The translations under genes and the position numbers were made by a program. From an uncultured Paracoccaceae bacterium (GTDB taxonomy: Bacteria > Bacteroidota > Bacteroidia > Flavobacteriales > Flavobacteriaceae): 64,000 nucleotides of DNA. Positions 57,324-63,068 of this stretch are shown in pieces. Positions within the stretch are counted from its first letter, which is position 1. Each line of letters opens with the position of its first letter. The notes below the pieces were generated by a model, which was not told the origin of the DNA, made no database searches, and saw only the letters and a list, made by a program, of their open reading frames with translations. The stretch spans positions 558,001-622,000 of the forward strand of contig CALSPC010000003.1 of NCBI GenBank assembly GCA_943788135.1, written 5' to 3'.

Positions 57324-58502
57324 TTATTTAAAGGCGTTTAAGCCAGTAATGTCGAGTCCTGTGATTAATAAGTGAATATCATGGGTGCCTTCATAAGTAA
57401 TTACGCTCTCTAAATTCATAGAATGGCGCATGATACTGTATTCGCCACTGATGCCCATCCCCCCTAAGAGTTGTCGAGCTTCACGGGCAATTTTTATGGC
57501 CATCTCTACATTATTTCGCTTTGCCATTGAAATTTGTGCTGTTGTGGCCCGATCCTCATTTCTTAACACTCCCAAACGCCACGTTAATAATTGCGCTTTG
57601 GTAATCTCGGTAATCATCTCTGAAAGTTTCTTTTGTTGGAGTTGAAATTGTCCAATTGGTTTTCCAAATTGAATACGTTCTTTACTATATCTTAATGCGG
57701 TGTCATAGCAATCCATCGCCGCACCAATAGCACCCCAAGCAATGCCGTAACGTGCCGAATCTAAACACCCTAAAGGGGCACCGAGTCCAGATTTATTGGG
57801 TAATAAATTTTCTTTTGGGATTTTGACATTATCAAAAATAAGTTCCCCTGTCGAGCTTGCGCGTAACGACCATTTGTTGTGGGTTTCAGGGGTTGAAAAG
57901 CCCTCCATCCCGCGCTCAACAATTAATCCATGAATACGACCTTCTTCATTTTTAGCCCATACTACTGCGAGTTGAGCAATTGGTGAATTTGATATCCACA
58001 TTTTGGCACCATTCAATAGATAATGGTCGCCCATATCTTTAAAATTAGTGGTCATGCCTCCTGGATTACTTCCATGATCGGGTTCAGTTAGTCCAAAACA
58101 ACCAACCCATTCGCCACTAGCGAGTTTTGGTAAATATTTTTGCCGCTGTTCTTCATTTCCATATTTCCATATTGGATACATGACTAAGGACGATTGAACT
58201 GAAGCTGTACTTCGAACACCAGAATCCCCGCGTTCAATTTCTTGCATGATTAACCCATAAGATATTTGATCTAGACCTGCTCCTCCATATGCTGTGGGAA
58301 TATAAGGTCCAAAAGCACCAATTTCTGCTAAGCCTCCAATGATTTGTGTTGGAAACTCTGCGCGTTGCGCATAATCCTCTATTATAGGTGAGACCTCTCT
58401 TTTGACCCATTCACGAGCTGCACTTCTAACGAGTTTGTGCTCTTCTGATAATAAATCATCTAAGTTGTAATAATCAGGCGCTTCAAATAAATCTGCTTTC
58501 AT
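57324..58502 (-). CDS. acyl-CoA dehydrogenase (glutaryl-CoA dehydrogenase-like)
   Basis: A 392-residue flavoprotein with an N-terminal helical domain (SEEHKLVRSAAREWVKREVS), FAD-binding FGLTEPDHGSNPGG and KMWISNSPIAQ near residue 165, and RIQFGKPIGQFQLQQKK. The catalytic base is a glutamate in VITYEGTHDIHLL near residue 374. This pattern is closest to glutaryl-CoA dehydrogenase. Other short-chain acyl-CoA dehydrogenases cannot be excluded. Confidence 0.9.
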   Translation of the reverse strand: MKADLFEAPDYYNLDDLLSEEHKLVRSAAREWVKREVSPIIEDYAQRAEFPTQIIGGLAEIGAFGPYIPTAYGGAGLDQISYGLIMQEIERGDSGVRSTASVQSSLVMYPIWKYGNEEQRQKYLPKLASGEWVGCFGLTEPDHGSNPGGMTTNFKDMGDHYLLNGAKMWISNSPIAQLAVVWAKNEEGRIHGLIVERGMEGFSTPETHNKWSLRASSTGELIFDNVKIPKENLLPNKSGLGAPLGCLDSARYGIAWGAIGAAMDCYDTALRYSKERIQFGKPIGQFQLQQKKLSEMITEITKAQLLTWRLGVLRNEDRATTAQISMAKRNNVEMAIKIAREARQLLGGMGISGEYSIMRHSMNLESVITYEGTHDIHLLITGLDITGLNAFK

Positions 58503-58564
58503 TGGTATTTTTTGTTTTTAATTCATTTTTTAATCAAAAAAATGTGAATTACATAATAACTATA

Positions 58565-58572
58565 CAAAAATA
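58565..58572 (-). promoter_or_regulatory. putative -7 promoter element for the acyl-CoA dehydrogenase
   Basis: On the minus strand this is TATTTTTG, matching TAnnTTTG, 62 bases before the start codon at 58502. Confidence 0.4.
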
Positions 58573-58591
58573 CTTAATCCGCTTGAAAACT

Positions 58592-59305
58592 CTACAATTT
58601 TAAATAAAAATCTTTTGTTAGTGCTGTGTAGTCATTTGTGTAGCGATGACGCTCGATTTCTATGGTCAGTTCCGAGGTTTTAAGCGTCTGTTTTTGAAAT
58701 GAGAATCCAATTAAACTTCGTTTAAGGGGGCTTGATTGTTGTCCTCTTACATTCAAAATTCGGTAGGGATATAGGCCTTTATGTTTTGCATACTCAATAA
58801 ATGAGAGTTGTTCGCTGTAAGGAATCACCACATTGAAGTGTCCAGAGTTTGACAGAAGTTTGGACACTGATTTTAGAAGTGCTTCAAAAGGCATTGCATC
58901 TTCAAACCGTGCGGTATTACGTTCTTTATTATCGGATTTAAAAGCCTCTGTGTAGAACGGTGGATTTGAAATAATCAAATCATAGCATTCTTCGATTTCT
59001 TCTGTAAATTCATCCAATGCTGCATGGTAACAAAATAAGCGATCTCCCCAATCGGAGTTTTCAAAATTAGCAACACATTGTTCGTAGGCGGCATCATCAA
59101 TTTCGAGAGCATCTATGAGTTCAGCGCCACTGCGTTGAGCCATCATCAAAGCCAAAACACCTGTACCGGCACCAATATCCAAAATGGAATTGGGTTGCGT
59201 TTCTAAACTGGCCCAAGCCCCTAATAAGACGGCATCGGTTCCAATTTTCATGGCACAACGGTCGTGCTCAACTTTAAAGTGTTTGAATTGAAACGGTTTC
59301 GACAT
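58592..59305 (-). CDS. trmN6: tRNA1(Val) (adenine(37)-N6)-methyltransferase
   Basis: A 237-residue SAM-dependent methyltransferase. The SAM loop is ILDIGAGTGVLALMMAQR near residue 41 and the adenine N6 catalytic motif is ISNPPFYTEAF near residue 115. The start KPFQFKHFKVEHDRCAMKIG is typical for the YfiC/TrmN6 group, which modifies A37 of tRNA-Val. It overlaps the rimM stop by one base. Confidence 0.88.
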   Translation of the reverse strand: MSKPFQFKHFKVEHDRCAMKIGTDAVLLGAWASLETQPNSILDIGAGTGVLALMMAQRSGAELIDALEIDDAAYEQCVANFENSDWGDRLFCYHAALDEFTEEIEECYDLIISNPPFYTEAFKSDNKERNTARFEDAMPFEALLKSVSKLLSNSGHFNVVIPYSEQLSFIEYAKHKGLYPYRILNVRGQQSSPLKRSLIGFSFQKQTLKTSELTIEIERHRYTNDYTALTKDFYLKL

Positions 59306-59832
59306 TAGTCTAAGTATAATTCAATCAACCCTGGAGGGGTGTTGACTGTAATTGTTTGGGCTGAACGATCCAGACTTTTTATAAAATCATCGTTCATCGG
59401 AATTAGAATTTCAGTCCCGTCACGATCTACTTCAAATAAGGCTTGTGCTGTTGAGTCATTGATACCTTTGACAACACCAACTGGTCCAAAATTTTCATCG
59501 TGCAGTTGAAAGCCTATAACTTCATGAAAATAAAATTTTGTACCCTCGAGCTTTGGTAGCAAATTTAGTGGCAAATAGAGGTGACATTTCATCAAGGCAT
59601 CAGCATCGGCTTCATTGGTGACATCCTCAAACTTAAGTCGAAGTAAATCGGATTTATGTAACTGCGATTTTTCAATAAAAAAGGGAATCAATGTGCCATT
59701 CACTTCAATAAAAATGGCGTCTAAATTCTCATAAATATCGGGCTGATCCGTATCAAGCTTCGCAAGGAGTTCTCCTTTGAAACTGTATTTTTTAACGATT
59801 TTCCCTAAATAAAAACACTCTTCTTTTGTCAT
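59305..59832 (-). CDS. rimM: 16S rRNA processing protein RimM
   Basis: A 175-residue protein with the RimM N-terminal barrel (YLGKIVKKYSFKGELLAKLD) and the PRC barrel end (GTEILIPMNDDFIKSLD). RimM helps maturation of the 30S head around S19. It lies 67 bases after rpsP with a hairpin terminator or attenuator between, which is the known rpsP-rimM pairing. Confidence 0.93.
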   Translation of the reverse strand: MTKEECFYLGKIVKKYSFKGELLAKLDTDQPDIYENLDAIFIEVNGTLIPFFIEKSQLHKSDLLRLKFEDVTNEADADALMKCHLYLPLNLLPKLEGTKFYFHEVIGFQLHDENFGPVGVVKGINDSTAQALFEVDRDGTEILIPMNDDFIKSLDRSAQTITVNTPPGLIELYLD

Positions 59833-59848
59833 GATTTATGTCATAAAA

Positions 59849-59876
59849 AAAACCTGACAAAATTGCCAGGTTTTAA
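59849..59876 (-). terminator. terminator or attenuator between rpsP and rimM
   Basis: On the minus strand, AAAACCTG and CAGGTTTT pair around an inner stem (one mismatch), followed by a run of eight T. This is a good intrinsic terminator just after rpsP. Some read-through would be needed for rimM unless it has its own promoter. Confidence 0.82.
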
Positions 59877-59899
59877 AGGTATAAAAAAAAATTATTTTT

Positions 59900-60565
59900 T
59901 TACTTTTCTTCAGTAGCTGGTGCTTCTGGAGCAGCCTCTTCAGTTGCAGCCTCTTCTTCAACAGGAGCAGCTTCTTCAGCAACAGCTTCAGTAGTAGCCT
60001 CTACAGCAGGAGCAGCCTCTTCAGCAACAACTTCAGTAGTAGCCTCTTCAGCAGGAGCAGCCTCTTCAGATGCTTCTTCTACAATAGGAGCAGCCTCTTC
60101 GATAACGTCTTCTACAACAGGTGCAGCAGCAGCAATTCGCGCTTCATTAGTTGCTTTTTCAGCTTCAAACTGTTTCGCAGCTTCTGCTTCTTTAGCTTTT
60201 TCTAAATCACTTTTCTTAGCATCAACTTTAGCAGTTTTCTCATCGATCCATGCTTGAAACTTAGCTTCAGCTTGTGCTTCAGTTAAAGCGCCTTTACGAA
60301 CACCACCGGCGAGGTGATTTTTCAACATCACACCTTTGTAAGATAAAATTGACTTTGCAGTATCTGTAGGTTGTGCTCCATTCTGAAGCCATTTTACAGT
60401 ACCATCAACATTAATCTCAATTTGTGCAGGGTTGAAGTTCGGGTTGTAAGTCCCTAATTTCTCAAGGTATTTACCATCTCTTTTTGATCGTGCATCAGCA
60501 GCAACGATCCAGTAAAAAGGCTTTCCTTTTTTACCGTGTCTTTGTAATCTAATTTTTACTGGCAT
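59900..60565 (-). CDS. rpsP: 30S ribosomal protein S16 with long acidic tail
   Basis: A 221-residue protein. The first 80 residues are S16 (VKIRLQRHGKKGKPFYWIV, then DARSKRDGKYLEKLGTYNP). The rest is not in E. coli S16 (82 residues): a helical segment to about residue 125, then about 95 residues rich in Ala, Glu, Val and Thr. Near-repeats are built on EEAAPA and EATTE. Extended S16 proteins occur in Bacteroidota, and the role of the tail is unknown. rimM follows on the same strand. Confidence 0.95.
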   Translation of the reverse strand: MPVKIRLQRHGKKGKPFYWIVAADARSKRDGKYLEKLGTYNPNFNPAQIEINVDGTVKWLQNGAQPTDTAKSILSYKGVMLKNHLAGGVRKGALTEAQAEAKFQAWIDEKTAKVDAKKSDLEKAKEAEAAKQFEAEKATNEARIAAAAPVVEDVIEEAAPIVEEASEEAAPAEEATTEVVAEEAAPAVEATTEAVAEEAAPVEEEAATEEAAPEAPATEEK

Positions 60566-60579
60566 AATAATTAATTTGT

Positions 60580-60594
60580 GAGGTTCTCGACCTC
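60580..60594 (-). promoter_or_regulatory. short hairpin in the rpsP leader
   Basis: GAGGT and ACCTC form a 5-bp stem with a 5-base loop, 15 bases upstream of the rpsP start codon on the minus strand. It may be a small ribosomal-protein leader structure or only chance. Confidence 0.3.
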
Positions 60595-60611
60595 TGTTAT
60601 TAATGAGAGCG

Positions 60612-60619
60612 CAAATATA
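60612..60619 (-). promoter_or_regulatory. putative -7 promoter element for rpsP
   Basis: On the minus strand this reads TATATTTG, an exact TAnnTTTG match, 46 bases before the rpsP start. Confidence 0.45.
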
Positions 60620-60730
60620 CTATATTTTTATATTCTACACGCTTTTGTTTATTTTTTTTATACTTTTGACTTTAAGCTTAAAAAATTGAGTATTAGGTAA
60701 TGTTGCCCCATTCAAAAATGAACTCTAATT

Positions 60731-61207
60731 ATGAAAACTATTCTCACTTCTCTATTGGTATTAGCGCTTTTTGGTTGTCAAGATAAACTCGAATCTAATA
60801 CCCCTGCTTTTCAAGGTCTAAAAGATGCCAATTACTTATGGAAATCTACAGCATCTACTGCAGTGGTTGATGCAACGGGTGTGCTCACTATTACAGGGGT
60901 TGGTGGCTTAGGAACGTTGACACTTATAGTGCCTTCGACTACTTTAGGACCGTTTGTTCTTGGTGCTGATGCTACAGCCTTAGCTATGTATGCCGAAGAG
61001 GATCTCTTGTTTTCAACCCTGAACAATGGTAATGGAAGTAATATTTATGTTAGTGATGGCACAATTACTATCGAAGAATACGATACTGTTTCTGGAACTA
61101 TTACAGCCTCGTTTTATTTTAATGCTTATAACGCTGACGGCGACCGTGGGTTGAATTTTTCTGAGGGGATTATCTATAAATTACCAGTGACGACAGTTGT
61201 CCCTTAA
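60731..61207 (+). CDS. hypothetical lipoprotein, DUF6252-like
   Basis: A 158-residue protein with a lipoprotein signal (LLVLALFGCQDK, Cys about residue 16) and a beta-rich body (ATGVLTITGVGGLGTLTLIV, then SGTITASFYFNA). The pattern resembles the DUF6252 lipoproteins of flavobacteria, but I give this from memory and cannot check it. Function is unknown. It is probably exposed in the outer membrane or periplasm and stands alone between rpsP and the accessory patch. Confidence 0.6.
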   Translation: MKTILTSLLVLALFGCQDKLESNTPAFQGLKDANYLWKSTASTAVVDATGVLTITGVGGLGTLTLIVPSTTLGPFVLGADATALAMYAEEDLLFSTLNNGNGSNIYVSDGTITIEEYDTVSGTITASFYFNAYNADGDRGLNFSEGIIYKLPVTTVVP

Positions 61208-61262
61208 GCTGTTTTTTTTGGTTTGAACTAAATCAGTGGCCCATTTAATTCCTAGGGGATTT

Positions 61263-61577
61263 TCAAAGTAGCCATTCTTTTCTGCTTTCTTGTGGGTTTT
61301 CTTCTATAGTCTTTATTAGTTTTCTTGCTGTAAAACCTTTAAAATCTCTTATTAATCCAGAAGGGTCTTCATTACTTGACCTAAAAATTAAATGCACATG
61401 ACTTGGCATAAAACAATACGCAAATACTTCCATTCCTTTTTCTGCTCTACAATAATCTATACTTTCTTCTAATACATTAAAATATACTTGTCGAGTAAAA
61501 ACATCTAACCAATACACGGTAGCAAAACTTATAAAGTATGCTCCTGATTCGTTATGAAATTTATATTTTCTACTCAT
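61263..61577 (-). CDS. REP-associated tyrosine transposase (Y1/IS200-like), probably truncated
   Basis: A 104-residue frame with the HUH transposase histidine motif in YCFMPSHVHLIFRSS near residue 57 and the start YKFHNESGAYFISFATVYWL. This fits the REP-associated transposases (RAYTs), which act on REP palindromes. Relatives are usually 150-190 residues. The frame stops just after IEENPQESRKEWLL, and the helix with the catalytic tyrosine (normally past residue 110) is missing. A REP palindrome lies 38 bases upstream of its start. Confidence 0.82.
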   Translation of the reverse strand: MSRKYKFHNESGAYFISFATVYWLDVFTRQVYFNVLEESIDYCRAEKGMEVFAYCFMPSHVHLIFRSSNEDPSGLIRDFKGFTARKLIKTIEENPQESRKEWLL

Positions 61578-61614
61578 TGTTTATATTATTTTTATCTTTT
61601 TACTCTTACTGTCA

Positions 61615-61636
61615 CGAGCGGGACGCTCGCGCTAGC
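61615..61636. repeat. REP-type palindrome
   Basis: CGAGCG-GGA-CGCTCG is an exact 6-bp stem with a 3-base loop, followed by CGCTAGC, in a region far richer in G and C than its surroundings. Its place just upstream of a RAYT gene is the usual one for the REP family that such transposases mobilise. Only one copy is visible in this window. Confidence 0.72.
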
Positions 61637-61640
61637 AGGG

Positions 61641-61648
61641 GTTAGGTG
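61641..61648 (-). repeat. integron core-like site, R'' form (RYYYAAC) at the end of the HNH gene
   Basis: On the minus strand this is CACCTAAC, which contains ACCTAAC, a fit to the integron R'' consensus RYYYAAC. The HNH stop codon TAA lies inside it, as is common for integron cassette genes. It is the exact inverse complement of GTTAGGTG at 62325-62332. The downstream partner core (GTTRRRY) is not seen; REP sequence follows instead. Confidence 0.45.
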
Positions 61649-62301
61649 GCGTTTTTTATTACTCGTTTATTGTGATATTCAATAAACTGTTTGTCAATTT
61701 TATGTTCTGGTAAATTCGTTAATTTCACTTCGATTCGCATAAATCCATAGTCCAATTTCTTATGACAATTTGGACATACGCAAAGCATATTGCCTAATAC
61801 GTCAGGTCCATTATGCGGTTTGCCTAAAGGTTTTATATAATGAACTTCCGAGTAATAAGAGTTCGGTCCAATTTTAAGTTTGATGTCACAAATTTGGCAA
61901 GTGTTATCTCTTAAGTCTTTGACTTTTCGAACAAGTCTTTGATTCCGAATTATAGAATCAATATTTCTCGGTTTTCTTTCCGCTTGATTATTGTCGTCTA
62001 ATTGTGAATCTTCAGTAAGTTTCTTATTAATTATTTGATTGAGAGTGTAAAGCTGCTCTTCATTAAATTCAACGAAATTCTTCATTGATTTAATTCCATT
62101 TTTTATGTGCAGTCTTTGTCCGTGTTTTAAGTCAGGGTCATTGAGATATTCTTCTTCGGTTTCAAATCTCACATATCCATTCAAATCAGCTAACACTCAA
62201 GGAAATCTTTTGAGATGGTGATACCAATTTCCTTGATGGAAGAAATAAGTATGCTCTGAATTAAATTCAAAAGATTCATTAAGTTTTCTTCCTATAATCA
62301 T
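61642..62301 (-). pseudogene. HNH endonuclease gene with an in-frame TGA
   Basis: From ATG at 62301 to TAA at 61642 one frame encodes 220 codons with a single TGA at 62199-62197 (codon 35). Before it the protein reads NWYHHLKRFP and after it VLADLNGYVRFETEEEY, so the parts fit one product. The 3' ORF (GTG at 62196, 184 residues) carries the HNH core: CQICDIKLKIG, HYIKPLGKPHNGPD and CVCPNCHKKLDYG. Two CxxC pairs bind zinc. It is probably a nuclease inactivated or shortened by the nonsense codon. Confidence 0.75.
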
Positions 62302-62324
62302 TTTCGGGTTTGTTTTTCAAATGA

Positions 62325-62332
62325 CACCTAAC
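62325..62332 (-). repeat. integron core-like site, R' form (GTTRRRY) before the HNH gene
   Basis: On the minus strand this is GTTAGGTG, containing GTTAGGT, a fit to GTTRRRY. It lies 24 bases upstream of the HNH ATG and is the exact inverse complement of the site that contains the HNH stop. Together the two sites bound a unit of about 690 bases. Confidence 0.45.
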
Positions 62333-62342
62333 TGGTTATATG

Positions 62343-62400
62343 GAGAACAAACCTCCTGTTTATCCGTCTCCATTTCCGGATAACAGGAACTTTTGTTCTC
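62343..62400. repeat. 58-base imperfect hairpin with one bulged base
   Basis: The outer arms GAGAACAAA and TTTGTTCTC pair exactly over 9 bp. After a small internal loop, CCTGTTTATCCG pairs with CGGATAACAGG with one unpaired T. The 10-base loop is TCTCCATTTC. It lies 11 bases outside the GTTAGGTG site. The bulge and central unpaired part recall folded attC sites, but a long terminator-like stem is also possible. Confidence 0.6.
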
Positions 62401-62443
62401 GTTTATCATTTTCTAAAGTCTACATTCTTTTTTTAAGTTGCGC

Positions 62444-62647
62444 TCATTCAGCGCAAACGTAAAGTGTATTAAAAACACGATGTAAATCAAAAGCTCTCTT
62501 TTTCACATACCATGAACACAAGGATTGACTCCAATGACTGTTATCAATTGATTTTACACAACTAATAAGTTCCTTGTCAAAGGGAAATTGAATCATAACA
62601 ATAGATTCATTTCTCAAAATTTGCGGTCTTAATTGTATTGTCTTCAT
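62444..62647 (-). pseudogene. N-terminal fragment of a tyrosine recombinase/integrase
   Basis: A 67-residue frame starting MKTIQLRPQILRNESIVMIQ, then FPFDKELISCVKSIDNSHWS and SLCSWYVKKRAFDLHRVF. This matches the small N-terminal domain found on many Bacteroidota tyrosine recombinases, including integron-like ones, just before the SAM-like DNA-binding domain. Everything after it, including the catalytic R-H-R-Y residues, is missing, and the frame ends at a TGA. I read it as a remnant of a full integrase of about 350-400 residues. Confidence 0.65.
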
Positions 62648-63068
62648 TCCATTGTAACAAATTAAAAATCCCTTATTTTCCCAAACACTCCACAGCTTCG
62701 CTGATCAAAGTCCCATAAATTCATTTTGAGAATTTGTTCCTGTCTGCTGCAAAAACAACCGTAGTTGTCTTGTGTTTTAGAAAAATTGGTGTGTTTTGAA
62801 GATTTCGACCTGGGGGCTAAAATCATTTAAATGTAATAAAGAATTTTTCAACCTCCAAAAAAGTATTGAATTTTAACATAAATAATTGACTATGTTTAGT
62901 TTATGACTTAAGGCGTTAAACAAAATTGTAATTTATTACAATATTAAATCAAACCTTCATAAACAATTTCTGTACTGAATTTGTTTATAATTAATAGCAC
63001 ACAGGGGTGTTCAAACCCCTAAATAGTTTTATATTTAGGCTTCTATTGATTGCTTATAACATACACCT
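62648..63068. other. 420-base gap before dnaE, no gene seen
   Basis: No frame with a start codon and protein-like length is visible on either strand. An exact 6-bp hairpin, AGGGGT-GTTCAA-ACCCCT, lies at 63003-63020, 48 bases before the polymerase start. TATATTTA at about 63030-63037 is close to a -7 element. On the minus strand the stretch 62670-62800 looks more complex than neighbouring AT-rich DNA and leads into the recombinase stub. Confidence 0.5.
63003..63020 (+). promoter_or_regulatory. hairpin upstream of the polymerase gene
   Basis: AGGGGT and ACCCCT pair exactly (6 bp) around GTTCAA. No T-run follows directly, so it may be a leader structure, an operator or a weak stop for upstream transcription. 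Confidence 0.4.

Noticed and set aside
61200..61277. Minus-strand frame reading GYFENPLGIKWATDLV across the end of the RAYT fragment
   Set aside because: It is a different register from the transposase, runs into the antisense of the lipoprotein gene and has no start codon. I could not connect it to any family, so it is not listed as a gene.
62325..62400. A complete attC site (R''-L''-L'-R')
   Set aside because: GTTAGGT fits R', but on the far side of the hairpin only AAC of the expected RYYYAAC is present and spacing is asymmetric. It is reported as a hairpin plus a core-like site only.
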